Below, in pieces: positions 35,032 through 43,389 of a DNA stretch of 64,000 nucleotides; position 1 is the first letter of the stretch; the number at the start of each line of letters is the position of its first letter. The notes beneath the pieces are model-generated. The model was not told where the DNA came from. It worked only from the letters and a program-made list of their open reading frames with translations, and did no database searches. A program made the position numbers and the translations under genes. Origin of the DNA: Amycolatopsis sp. NBC_00345 (GTDB lineage: Bacteria > Actinomycetota > Actinomycetes > Mycobacteriales > Pseudonocardiaceae); assembly GCF_036116635.1 (NCBI RefSeq), contig NZ_CP107995.1, positions 310,001 to 374,000 on the forward strand. Reading direction: 5' to 3'.

Positions 35032-35862
35032 ATGAAGTTCGGGATCTTCAGCTTCGTCACCGACGAGGGCATCCGGCCCGACGCGCTGGCTCGCGGCGTC
35101 GAGGAGCGCGGGTTCGATTCGCTGTTCGTCGGAGAGCACTCGCACATCCCCGCGGACCGGCAGTCGCCTTACCCGGCAGGGGGCGAGCTGCCGCCGTTCT
35201 ACTACCGGATGTATGACCCGTTCGTGGCGCTGACCGCGGCCGCTTCGGTGACGTCGACGCTGTTGCTGGGCACCGGCGTCGCCCTGCTCGCGCAGCGCGA
35301 CCCGATCCAGACCGCGAAGGAGGTCGCCACACTCGACCACTTCTCCGGCGGGCGGGTGCTCTTCGGCGTGGGCGCGGGCTGGAACCTGGAGGAGATGCGC
35401 GACCACGGCACCGACCCGGAGACCCGCGGCCGGCTGCTCGACGAGCGGCTGGACGCGATGAAGGAGCTGTGGACGGCCGAAGAGGCCACTTTCCACGGCG
35501 AGTTCACGAATTTCGACCGCGCCGTGGCGTGGCCGAAGCCGGTGCGGCAGCCGTACCCGCCGATCTACGTCGGCGGCAACAGCCGGTTCGCGGCGCGCCG
35601 GGCGCACCGGCACGGCGGGGTGTGGATGCCGAACTCGGTGGGCGTGCCGGAGGCGGTCCCGCCGCTGATGGCGCTGCGGGACGAGTTCGCGCCGGGCACC
35701 CCGGTGTCGATGTTCACCGTGGGCAGTAAGAACCGCGCCCTGCTGGACGCCTACGCCGGGGCGGGCGTCGAAGGGATCACCTTCCTGCTCGGCATGTATC
35801 CGGAGGCGGGGACCCTGAGTCGGCTGGACAATCTGGCCAAAATCGTCGAAGAGTATCGGTGA
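35032..35862 (+). CDS. LLM-class F420-dependent oxidoreductase, copy 2
   Basis: A 276-residue paralog of the preceding gene, exactly the same length and nearly superimposable: GIRPDALARGVEERGFDSLFVGEHSHIP, LGTGVALLAQRDPIQTAKEVATLDHFSGGR and FGVGAGWNLEEMRDHGTDP. The C-terminal halves differ most (here NSVGVPEAVPPLMALRDEFAPG), which is where substrate specificity would be set. The tandem arrangement indicates gene duplication followed by divergence. Substrate unknown. Confidence 0.9.
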   Translation: MKFGIFSFVTDEGIRPDALARGVEERGFDSLFVGEHSHIPADRQSPYPAGGELPPFYYRMYDPFVALTAAASVTSTLLLGTGVALLAQRDPIQTAKEVATLDHFSGGRVLFGVGAGWNLEEMRDHGTDPETRGRLLDERLDAMKELWTAEEATFHGEFTNFDRAVAWPKPVRQPYPPIYVGGNSRFAARRAHRHGGVWMPNSVGVPEAVPPLMALRDEFAPGTPVSMFTVGSKNRALLDAYAGAGVEGITFLLGMYPEAGTLSRLDNLAKIVEEYR

Positions 35863-35877
35863 AGGAGCGGAAAACGC

Positions 35878-36867
35878 GTGAGTGACGTGCAAATCGGCCT
35901 GGCGGCGGCGCTGGAGCAGTTCTCGCCCCGGGAGTCGATCCGGTTGGCGAAGGCCGCGGAGGAGCGGGGCTTCTCCGGGCAGATGGCGGCGGACCACTTC
36001 CAGCCTTGGGTCCCGCAGCAGGGTGAGGCCTCGTTCGTGTGGAGCGTGCTGGCTTCGCTGGCCGAGAACACGACGGGTGACCTGGGGCCGGGCGTGACCT
36101 GCCCGTCGTTCCGGCTGCACCCGGCGATGGTCGCGCAGGCCGCGGCGACGCTGGAGGCGACCTACCCGGGCCGGACGTGGCTGGGCATCGGGTCGGGCGA
36201 GGCGCTGAACGAGCACATCATCGGCGGTTACTGGCCGGAGGCGCCGGAGCGCGTGCGGCGGATGTTCGAGGCGCTCGAGGTGATCCGGAAGCTGTTCACC
36301 GGCAAGGACGTCAAGCACAACGGCGAGTTCTTCAAGATGCACAGCACGCGGCTGTGGACGCTGCCGGACACGCCGCCGCCGGTGTACATCGCCTCCGCGG
36401 GCCCGTACACCTCGCGCAAGACCGGCGAGCTGGCCGACGGCCTGATCACGCCGGGCGCGTCGATCGACAAGCTGGCCGGGATCGTGGAGAACTTCAACGC
36501 CGGCGCGAAGAAGGCCGGCAAGAACCCGGACGAGATGCCGAAGCTGCTGCAGGTGCACCTGTCGTGGGCCGAGGACGACGAGACGGCGTGGGCCAACGCG
36601 CTGGACCAGTGGCCCAACGGCGGGATGAAGTTCCCGAAGGCCGACGTGCGCTCGCCGTTCGACTTCCAGCAGATGGCGAAGCTGGTCCGCCGCGAGGACT
36701 TCGAGGGCCGCATGGTCGTCTCGTCCGACCTGGACGTGCACCGCGCCGCGCTGCAGAAGTACGTGGACGCGGGCTTCAACCGGATCTACATCCACAACGT
36801 GGGCCGCAACCAAGACGCGTTCCTCGACGCCTTCGGCAAGGAAGTACTGCCGAAGCTGAACGCCTGA
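35878..36867 (+). CDS. LLM-class F420-dependent oxidoreductase, TIGR03557 (Fgd-like) branch
   Basis: A 329-residue F420-dependent enzyme of the branch that includes glucose-6-phosphate dehydrogenase Fgd relatives. It has SPRESIRLAKAAEERGFSG, MAADHFQPWVPQQGEASFVWSVLASLAE, LGPGVTCPSFRLHPAMVAQAAATL and the G(S/I)GEALNEHIIGGYWP block. Members are predicted sugar-phosphate or alcohol dehydrogenases that reduce F420; whether this one is a true Fgd is uncertain. GTG 35878 lies 15 bases after the previous stop. A long hairpin follows the operon. Confidence 0.88.
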   Translation: MSDVQIGLAAALEQFSPRESIRLAKAAEERGFSGQMAADHFQPWVPQQGEASFVWSVLASLAENTTGDLGPGVTCPSFRLHPAMVAQAAATLEATYPGRTWLGIGSGEALNEHIIGGYWPEAPERVRRMFEALEVIRKLFTGKDVKHNGEFFKMHSTRLWTLPDTPPPVYIASAGPYTSRKTGELADGLITPGASIDKLAGIVENFNAGAKKAGKNPDEMPKLLQVHLSWAEDDETAWANALDQWPNGGMKFPKADVRSPFDFQQMAKLVRREDFEGRMVVSSDLDVHRAALQKYVDAGFNRIYIHNVGRNQDAFLDAFGKEVLPKLNA

Positions 36868-36883
36868 CGCACTGGCGCCAACG

Positions 36884-36934
36884 CCGTCAAGGCCTCCTTA
36901 CCCGCGTGCGACGCGGGTAAGGAGGCCTTGACGG
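36884..36934. terminator. 24-bp perfect hairpin, copy 2 of a dispersed repeat
   Basis: The arm 36884-36907 pairs perfectly with 36911-36934 over a 3-nt loop, between the LLM operon and the convergent kstR gene. The inner 31 bases (36894-36924) are nearly identical to 15075-15105 (two changes, which are compensatory-looking C/G swaps on opposite arms). Confidence 0.8.
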
Positions 36935-36942
36935 ACTTTCGG

Positions 36943-37575
36943 CTACTTGTCCAGCAGCAGGTGGACCGAGAGTTCCAGCCGGTTCGCGACGTCGGCGGCG
37001 GACGCCCGGCGCGTCACCCACGCCACCAGGTTCGCCATCCAGACGTCGGCGACCACGTGGAAGATGTCGCGGTCGGCGTCCGTCGGCTCGTCGATCCCCA
37101 TGGCCTGGGCGAACATCTCCTCCATCTGCCTGCCGACCAGCTCGACCTCGGCGGCGGCGGAGGTGTCGGCGAACATGAACGCGCGCACCATCGCCTCGGT
37201 CAGGTGCGGGTCGCGTTGCATCAGCCGGGTATTGCGGCCCAGCACGACCATCAGCCGCTCCGCGGGGGTTTCCCCCGGGATCGCGGCGCGCTCCATCTTT
37301 TCCTGCGCCCGCTCGAACTGCCGGGCCAGGCCGGACACGAGCAGGTGGATCTTCGACGGGAAGTAGCGGTACAGCGTGCCCAGCGCGACGTCGGCCTTCT
37401 CGGCCACGGCCCGCATCTGGACGGCGTCGTAGCCGCCCTTCGACGCGAGCGCGAGGGTCGCGTCGATGATGCGGCGGCGCCGATCGCGCTGCGCCGCGGA
37501 CCCGAGCTCGTCGCCGATCGAGCCGAGCCCGTTCGAGCGCGCCTTCGCCGCCGGAGCCTTCGCCTTGCCCGGCAT
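36943..37575 (-). CDS. kstR: KstR-type TetR repressor of cholesterol catabolism
   Basis: A 210-residue TetR repressor closely resembling mycobacterial and rhodococcal KstR throughout: GSAAQRDRRRRIIDATLALASKGGYDAVQMRAV read in parts, the recognition region ADVALGTLYRYFPSKIHLLVSGLARQFER, MQRDPHLTEAMVRAFMFAD and DVWMANLVAWVTRRASAADV. KstR is displaced from DNA by a CoA thioester of a cholesterol side-chain intermediate. ATG 37575 is placed by GGAGGAG; an upstream GTG/ATG extension would run through the operator. It is divergent from fadE34, the same neighbour as in mycobacteria, with consensus boxes between. Confidence 0.93.
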   Translation of the reverse strand: MPGKAKAPAAKARSNGLGSIGDELGSAAQRDRRRRIIDATLALASKGGYDAVQMRAVAEKADVALGTLYRYFPSKIHLLVSGLARQFERAQEKMERAAIPGETPAERLMVVLGRNTRLMQRDPHLTEAMVRAFMFADTSAAAEVELVGRQMEEMFAQAMGIDEPTDADRDIFHVVADVWMANLVAWVTRRASAADVANRLELSVHLLLDK

Positions 37576-37593
37576 CGGTTTCTCCTCCACGTC

Positions 37594-37607
37594 CGGAACT
37601 CGTTCCA
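37594..37607. promoter_or_regulatory. KstR box in front of kstR
   Basis: CGGAACTCGTTCCA fits the KstR consensus TNNAACNNGTTNNA except for the first base. It lies 19 bases upstream of the kstR start codon, implying autorepression. Confidence 0.75.
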
Positions 37608-37670
37608 GTTCTGGGCTGAGCGTACCTCCCCTGGCGAAAGGTTCAACCAGTGACCCACTGGCCGAAAAAC

Positions 37671-37684
37671 TGTAACACGTTCTA
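37671..37684. promoter_or_regulatory. KstR box in front of fadE34
   Basis: TGTAACACGTTCTA matches TNNAACNNGTTNNA at every fixed position. It lies 38 bases upstream of the fadE34 ATG. A separate 6-bp-arm repeat CCAGTG-ACC-CACTGG at 37647-37661 sits between the two boxes. Confidence 0.85.
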
Positions 37685-37721
37685 CACTCGCGAGTAGTCC
37701 CGTACCCCGCGAGGAGGGCCG

Positions 37722-39761
37722 ATGCCGGTCGCACTCACCGAGGAACAGGCCGCGCTGACCGCGGCAATCCATGACTGGGCGGCTGCCCATGACCCGTTCG
37801 CGGCGGTCCGCGCCGCGGAAGGCAGTGGCGCGTCGCTGCCGGAAAGCTTCGCCGCGCTCGGCTTGTTCGGCGTCGCGCTGCCCTCGTCGGCCGGGGGCGC
37901 GGACGGAACCGTCGCTGACCTCGCGGCCGGGCTCGCCGCGGCGGCCGAGGCGCTGGTGCCAGGGCCGGTACTCGGCACGGCGCTGGGCGCGTTGCTGCTC
38001 GTCGACCATCCGCACGCGAAGGAATTGCTGCCCGCGCTGGCCGAAGGCACGGAACGGATCGCCGTCGGGCTGGCCGGCAGCCCGCTGGTGCCCGGCGCGG
38101 ACGCGGCGTCGTGGCTGCTGCTGCCCGGACCGGACGGTCACGTGCTGCTGCCGCCGGGCGCCGCGGAGGTGGAACCGTTGGCGCCCATGGACTTCTCGCG
38201 TTCGCTGGCGCGGGTGAAGTACTCGCCGTCCTCGGCTGATGAGGGGATCGGCGGCGTCGAAGACATGGCCGCGACGCTCGCCGTCGCCGAGGCCGCGGGG
38301 GTCGCGCGGTGGTGCCTGACCACGGCGGTCGAGTACGCGAAGGTGCGAGAGCAGTTCGGTCACCCGATCGGGTCGTTCCAGGCGGTCAAGCACCTGTGCG
38401 CGGAGATGCTGTGCCGCGCCGAGTCCGCGGAGGCGCTGGCCTGGGACGCGGCCACCGCGGCAGGCGGTCCGGAACACGCGCTGGCGGCCGCGAGCGCGGC
38501 CGCCGTGGCGCTCGACGCGGCCGTCGAAAACGCGAAGGACTGCGTCCAGGTGCTGGGCGGCATCGGGTTCACCTGGGAGCACGCCGCGCACCTGTACCTG
38601 CGGCGCGCGCTGGCGCTGCGGCACTGGCTGGGCGGCTCGGCCCGCTGGCGGCGGCGGGCGGCGGACCTGACGCTGGCGGGGGTGCGGCGGACGTTGGCCG
38701 TCGACGTCGGCACGGACCCCGAGCTGACCCGCGTGGCCACGGAAATCGCCGCGCTGCCGCCGGAGCGGAGCCGGGTCGCGCTGGCGGAGGCCGGCCTGCT
38801 CGCCCCGCACTGGCCCGCGCCCCACGGCCGGGGCGCGGACGCCGCCGAGCAGCTGCGGATCGACGCGGCGCTGGCGTCGGCGGGCGTGCGCCGGCCCGAC
38901 CTGGTCATCGGCGCGTGGGCGATCCCGACCATCCTCGACCACGGCACCGACGAGCAGCGCGCCCGCTTCGCCGGCCCGACCCTGCGGGGCGAGCTGACCT
39001 GGTGCCAGCTGTTCAGCGAACCCGGCGCGGGCTCGGACCTGGCCGCCCTGCGCACCACCGCCCGTCGCGCCGAGGGCGGCTGGCGGCTGACCGGCCAGAA
39101 GGTCTGGACGTCGCTGGCGCACGAGGCCGACTGGGCGATCTGCCTCGCCCGCACCGACCCGGAAGTGCCGAAGCACAAGGGCATCACGTACTTCCTGGTC
39201 GACATGCGCGCGCCCGGCATCACCACCCGCCCGCTGCGCGAGATCACCGGCGCGAGCGTCTTCAACGAGGTCTTCCTGGACGAGGTTTTCGTCCCCGACG
39301 CGGACGTGGTCGGCGAACCGGGCGCGGGCTGGCGCCTGGCCCGCACGACGTTGGCGAACGAACGCGTGGCCATCGGCAGCGGCTCGGCGGTGGGGGAGGG
39401 AGTGGAGAATCTGGTGGCCGCGCTGACGGGTTCGGCCGCTCTGGGCGAGGCCGCGCGGGAACGCCTGGGCGCCTTGGTGGGCGAGGGCAGCGCGTGCTCC
39501 GTGCTGGACCTGCGGGCCACTCTCCGCCGCCTGGACGGGCGGAGTCCTGGCGCGGAGTCGGGCGTCCGCAAGCTGCTCGGTGTCCGGCACCGCCAGGAGG
39601 TCGCGGAGCTCGCCCTCGACCTCTTGGGCCCGTCGGCCCTGGAGTCCGGCGGCGAGGTGCCGCACGAGTTCCTGCTCACCCGCTGCCTGTCGATCGCGGG
39701 CGGCACGACCCAGATCCTCCGTACCGCCGCCGCCGAACGGCTGCTCGGCCTGCCTCGCTGA
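37722..39761 (+). CDS. fadE34: double acyl-CoA dehydrogenase FadE34 (ChsE3-like)
   Basis: A 679-residue protein made of two acyl-CoA dehydrogenase units in one chain. The first (about 1-325) ends with YAKVREQFGHPIGSFQAVKHLCAEM and VQVLGGIGFTWEHAAHLYLRRA; the second (about 340-679) has LFSEPGAGSDLAALRTTA, GQKVWTSLAHEADW, FLDEVFVPDADVVGEPGAGW and the C-terminal LSIAGGTTQILRTAAAERLLG. Mycobacterial FadE34 (ChsE3) has the same fusion, acts on the five-carbon side chain of sterol acyl-CoAs, and is also next to kstR. GAGGAGGG at 37711-37718 fixes ATG 37722. Expression should be KstR-repressed through the box just upstream. Confidence 0.9.
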   Translation: MPVALTEEQAALTAAIHDWAAAHDPFAAVRAAEGSGASLPESFAALGLFGVALPSSAGGADGTVADLAAGLAAAAEALVPGPVLGTALGALLLVDHPHAKELLPALAEGTERIAVGLAGSPLVPGADAASWLLLPGPDGHVLLPPGAAEVEPLAPMDFSRSLARVKYSPSSADEGIGGVEDMAATLAVAEAAGVARWCLTTAVEYAKVREQFGHPIGSFQAVKHLCAEMLCRAESAEALAWDAATAAGGPEHALAAASAAAVALDAAVENAKDCVQVLGGIGFTWEHAAHLYLRRALALRHWLGGSARWRRRAADLTLAGVRRTLAVDVGTDPELTRVATEIAALPPERSRVALAEAGLLAPHWPAPHGRGADAAEQLRIDAALASAGVRRPDLVIGAWAIPTILDHGTDEQRARFAGPTLRGELTWCQLFSEPGAGSDLAALRTTARRAEGGWRLTGQKVWTSLAHEADWAICLARTDPEVPKHKGITYFLVDMRAPGITTRPLREITGASVFNEVFLDEVFVPDADVVGEPGAGWRLARTTLANERVAIGSGSAVGEGVENLVAALTGSAALGEAARERLGALVGEGSACSVLDLRATLRRLDGRSPGAESGVRKLLGVRHRQEVAELALDLLGPSALESGGEVPHEFLLTRCLSIAGGTTQILRTAAAERLLGLPR

Positions 39762-39954
39762 GCGGTGCCGGTGGCGGGCGCGACCCCCAGTACGCGCCCG
39801 CCGCCGGGTCGCCCCGGTCTCCCCGTTCCTTCGCCGTGCCCCTAGGGTTTCCGACGCCGTCCTCGTTTCGTCCTCCGGTCGGCATCATGTGCTCCACCTG
39901 CGCGTTTTTCGAGCCAGGACGCCGGGTACCAGCCTGGGGGACGAGGGGGAAACG

Positions 39955-42696
39955 ATGAGATTCCGGATTCTCGGGACGCTGGAAGTCCGGGCGTACGGGG
40001 ACCGGGTCACCTTGGCGAGCCCGCGCCAGCAGCGCGCGCTCGCCGCCCTCCTGCTCAGCCCCAATTCCGTGGTCCCGGTGGAGCGCCTGATCGACGCGCT
40101 CTGGGAGGACGAGCCGCCGACGACGGCCGTGAAACAGGTACGGAACTGTGTTTCCGCGTTGCGGGGGCGGCTCGGGGAGGCCGGCGGGGCGATCGTCACC
40201 GACGGCCCCGGGTACCGGCTGGTGGCCAGCGCCGACGAGCTCGATTCGCTCCGGTTCCGCCGCCACGTCACGGTGGCGCGGGGGCTCGCCGGGCAGGTGA
40301 AGCTCGTTGACGCCGTCGACGAGATCCGGAACGCGCTCGCCCTGTGGCGGGGCCCGGCACTCGACGGGCTCCGGACGACCACGCTGGCCGGCCGGGCGGC
40401 GCTGCTCGACGAACAGCGCGCCGACGCCGTTGAGCTCTGCGCCGAATGGCAGCTGCGGCTGGGGGAGACGGGCGAGGTCATCCGTGAGCTGGCCGAGTTC
40501 TGCGGCGAGCACCCGATGCGCGAGCGGTCCCACCTGCTCCTGATGCGCGCGCTGGCGAAAGAGGGCCGCTACGCCGAAGCGTCGACGCTCTTCCACAGCC
40601 TGCGCCGTCGGCTCGCCGACGAACTCGGCGTCGACCCGAATCCTGACCTGCACCGGCTCCACGAGCAGATCCTCACCGAGGCCACGCCCGCGGCACCGGC
40701 CGTCACCGTCGCGGTCGCCGAGCCCGAGCCGGCCGTGGAAACCTTGCCGGAGCACAACTTCGGGCGTGCGGTCACCGAACTGGCCGAAGCCGTCACGTGG
40801 CAGTGGCGGGCGGAGGCGGAGCTGCGCTCGCTGCACCGGCCACGGCCGATCGCCCTGCGCTGGTCGGCGGTCTCGGGGAAACCGTCGCTGCGGGGCGAAC
40901 TCGACGGCGTCGCGGAGATGTTCACCGCGTTGCCCGTCCGGCAGCTGGTCGTGCTCGGTGATCCCGGCTCCGGCAAGTCGGTGCTCTCCCTGGTGCTGAC
41001 GCTGGACCTGCTGAGCGCCCGCGACCCGGGCGAGCCGGTCCCGGTGCTGCTTTCCCTCGCCTCGTGGGACCCGCGCCGGGAGCACCTGGACCGGTGGCTG
41101 GCGGGCCGGCTCGCCGAGAACCACCCGGCCCTGCTCAACGCCCGCGAGTACGGCCGCGACGCGCCGACCCGGCTCGTCCTCGGCGGCCACGTCGTGCCGG
41201 TCCTCGACGGCCTCGACGAGATGCCGGCCGACCTGCGCGCGACCGCGCTCGACGCACTGGACCAGACCATGGCCGGGGGCCGGTCACTGGTGCTGACCTG
41301 CCGCTCCGCCGAGTACGAGCAGATCACCCGTGAGTCCGGCGCGGCGCTGGGCACCGCCACCGTGGTCCGGCTCGAACCCGTCGCGCGGCAGGAGGCGATC
41401 ACCTACCTGTCCGCCCGGGAGAGCGCCGAGCACGACCGCTGGCGCCCCGTGGCCGACCGGCTGCGCCGGGATCCGGACGGTCCGCTGGGCCGGGTGCTGC
41501 GGACCCCGCTGATGGTCGACCTCGCGCGGATCGCCTACGGCCGTCCCGGCACGGATCCCGCAGAGCTGCTCAGCACCGGCGACGCAGAGGCGCTGGAAGG
41601 GCGGCTGCTCGACTCGTTCGTCCCCAACGCCTACGCGCGGGTGCCGGAGCCGCCCGGGCGAAACCCGAAGACCAGCCCGTCCGGGCAGTACACCGCGGCG
41701 CAGGCGAACCGCTGGCTGGGCTTCCTGGCCCGGCGCCTCGAACGGGCCCGCAGCCGCGACCTGGCCTGGTGGCAGCTGTACCGCGCGGTGCCCGCCGGGA
41801 CCCGGGCCGGTCTGGTCGGCCTGCTGATCGCGGTGTTCTTCGTCGCCACCGGCTGGGTCGACGACGGGCCGGTGCTGGCCGCGATCTACGCCCTCTCCTT
41901 CGGCGGCGCCGGCTACCTGACCCACCGGTTCGGGCGCCCGCCCGAGCCGCTGCGCACCGAGCTGCGCTTCGCCGGGGCCGCCCGGAAGTTCGCCGGCCGG
42001 TTCGCGATCGGCGCCGTCGTGGGCGTCCTGCTCGGCCTGGGCTGGTCGCTGGCCACCGGCCTGGTCGTCTTCCTGGCGCTTGTGTTCGGCCTGGTGTTCG
42101 CGGTGCACGTGTGGCTCGCGAAGCCGGTCGACGCGAGCCGCGTGTCCAGCCCGAGGACGATCCTGCGCAACGAGCGGACCGGGGCGATCGCGTTGTCCGC
42201 CTCCTTCCTGGTGTCATTGGGGCTGTTCGACGGGATGGCGTTCGCGTTCACCGCGCAGACGCGGTTCCTGCCGGTGTTCGGCGGCCGGTACGACCTCGCG
42301 CTGGCGGTCGCCGGCGGGCTGGCGGGCGCGTTGTTCGGGTTCTTCATGGCCCGCGGCGTCGCCGCCGTGTGTTACGGCCTCGCGGGCGCCATCGCCGGCG
42401 GCCAGGTGTTCCCGCCGACGACGAGCCCGGTCCTGCCGTTCGTGGTCGGCGTGTGCTTCGGCTGCGGCATCGGCCTCGCGGTCCTCGTGACGCGCGCCTG
42501 GGGCAACTACTTCGTCAACCACCTCTGGCTCGCCGCGACCGGCCGCGTGCCCTGGCGCCTCATGCACTTCCTCGACGACGCCCACCGCCGCGGCGTCCTC
42601 CGGCAGGCCGGCGGCGTCTACCAGTTCCGCCATGCCCGCCTGCAGGAGCGGCTGGCCGAGGCCGGCCACGACGAGGCGGACCGCCCGGGGTCCTGA
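39955..42696 (+). CDS. SARP regulator fused to NACHT NTPase and membrane domain
   Basis: A 913-residue three-part protein. Residues 1-245 are an AfsR/SARP module: OmpR-like winged helix (MRFRILGTLEVRAYGDRV ... PRQQRALAALLL, VPVERLIDALW) followed by a bacterial transcriptional activation domain. Residues about 310-600 are a NACHT NTPase with P-loop GDPGSGKS at 335-342 and the NACHT-type Walker B VPVLDGLDEM at 414-423. About 610-860 is an integral membrane region with roughly seven or eight helices, and the tail GGVYQFRHARLQERLAE is the motif that ends many actinobacterial NACHT proteins. It could sense a membrane or phage signal, hydrolyse NTP and control transcription; none of this is proven. 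ATG 39955 follows GAGGGGG. It stands alone. Confidence 0.88.
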   Translation: MRFRILGTLEVRAYGDRVTLASPRQQRALAALLLSPNSVVPVERLIDALWEDEPPTTAVKQVRNCVSALRGRLGEAGGAIVTDGPGYRLVASADELDSLRFRRHVTVARGLAGQVKLVDAVDEIRNALALWRGPALDGLRTTTLAGRAALLDEQRADAVELCAEWQLRLGETGEVIRELAEFCGEHPMRERSHLLLMRALAKEGRYAEASTLFHSLRRRLADELGVDPNPDLHRLHEQILTEATPAAPAVTVAVAEPEPAVETLPEHNFGRAVTELAEAVTWQWRAEAELRSLHRPRPIALRWSAVSGKPSLRGELDGVAEMFTALPVRQLVVLGDPGSGKSVLSLVLTLDLLSARDPGEPVPVLLSLASWDPRREHLDRWLAGRLAENHPALLNAREYGRDAPTRLVLGGHVVPVLDGLDEMPADLRATALDALDQTMAGGRSLVLTCRSAEYEQITRESGAALGTATVVRLEPVARQEAITYLSARESAEHDRWRPVADRLRRDPDGPLGRVLRTPLMVDLARIAYGRPGTDPAELLSTGDAEALEGRLLDSFVPNAYARVPEPPGRNPKTSPSGQYTAAQANRWLGFLARRLERARSRDLAWWQLYRAVPAGTRAGLVGLLIAVFFVATGWVDDGPVLAAIYALSFGGAGYLTHRFGRPPEPLRTELRFAGAARKFAGRFAIGAVVGVLLGLGWSLATGLVVFLALVFGLVFAVHVWLAKPVDASRVSSPRTILRNERTGAIALSASFLVSLGLFDGMAFAFTAQTRFLPVFGGRYDLALAVAGGLAGALFGFFMARGVAAVCYGLAGAIAGGQVFPPTTSPVLPFVVGVCFGCGIGLAVLVTRAWGNYFVNHLWLAATGRVPWRLMHFLDDAHRRGVLRQAGGVYQFRHARLQERLAEAGHDEADRPGS

Positions 42697-43090
42697 CCGG
42701 TCTCGTCCCCGGCGGCTGAACCCCGCGTCGCGGTGACGGTGATTTCTCCTTGTCACTTGTCGGCGGTACCTGTCTCCGTACATCATCAGTGGGCTGAGGG
42801 CTCATCACCCTGGCGTGGAGATGTTTCATACGGCGGGTGATCGACTTGCCGGGCTGTGCCCTGAATGATTGCGGCAGCCGAAATTCGCGTTAAACCCAGG
42901 AAGGTTCCCCGTTGCATCTCGTGAAGCGCGCTGTCCTTACCGCGGCGCCGGGATCGACGTAGACGTCAAGACGCCGTGAACATCGACCGCGCTCCGGCCA
43001 TGGTCACGCGAGCTTACGCGAGTGCGAGGAATGGCCACGACACAACGGGATCGGGCCTGGCGCGCCGTGCGTGATCTCATCGGAGATGCG
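42697..43090. other. 394-base gap with a possible signal-peptide remnant
   Basis: No intact gene is supported. AGGAAGG at 42898-42904 precedes a TTG codon at 42912 that opens MHLVKRAVLTAAPGST and stops at 42962; the +1 frame over the same bases continues as AGIDVDVKTP before a stop. That looks like a broken short secreted peptide resembling the intact one at 43091-43201. The remainder shows nothing recognisable. Confidence 0.3.
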
Positions 43091-43201
43091 CTACGACGTC
43101 GTGACGTCAAGGCCGGTGTCCGCCGAGTCCGCGTCGGCAGCCGGAGCGGCCAGGAACATGATCCCGGTGGCGACGCCGGCCGTCATGATCAGCTTTCGCA
43201 C
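43091..43201 (-). CDS. 36-residue predicted secreted peptide
   Basis: A minute gene with strong start signals: TAAGGAGA at 43208-43215 is seven bases ahead of a GTG at 43201. The 36-residue product has a clear signal peptide, MRKLIMTAGVATGIMFLAAP, with an AADA cleavage-type site, leaving an acidic stub of about a dozen residues (DSADTGLDVTTS). No known family. It is on the same strand as, and 189 bases downstream of, another small secreted protein gene, so the two may be co-expressed. Function unknown; signalling peptide, surface coat component or degraded gene are all possible. Confidence 0.5.
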   Translation of the reverse strand: MRKLIMTAGVATGIMFLAAPAADADSADTGLDVTTS

Positions 43202-43389
43202 TACGGGTCTCCTTACACCTTCAGGCAGGCGCGCCCACCTGCGTTGGCACTGGCAACTGGCCACTGTTCATCCTGCGCTATTCCCCTCACCGGGCCGCGT
43301 GCCGCGCCCTGGCGTACACGAGCTTGAGGCTCCAGTCCGCTTCGGCGCTGCTGGGCCGGTGTGACTAGGCGGGCGTTGCGGCTGCTGAA

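Noticed and set aside
43022..43364. Two overlapping plus-strand frames of about 100 codons
   Set aside because: They lack ribosome sites and run antisense to the small secreted peptide gene, whose start signals are far better.
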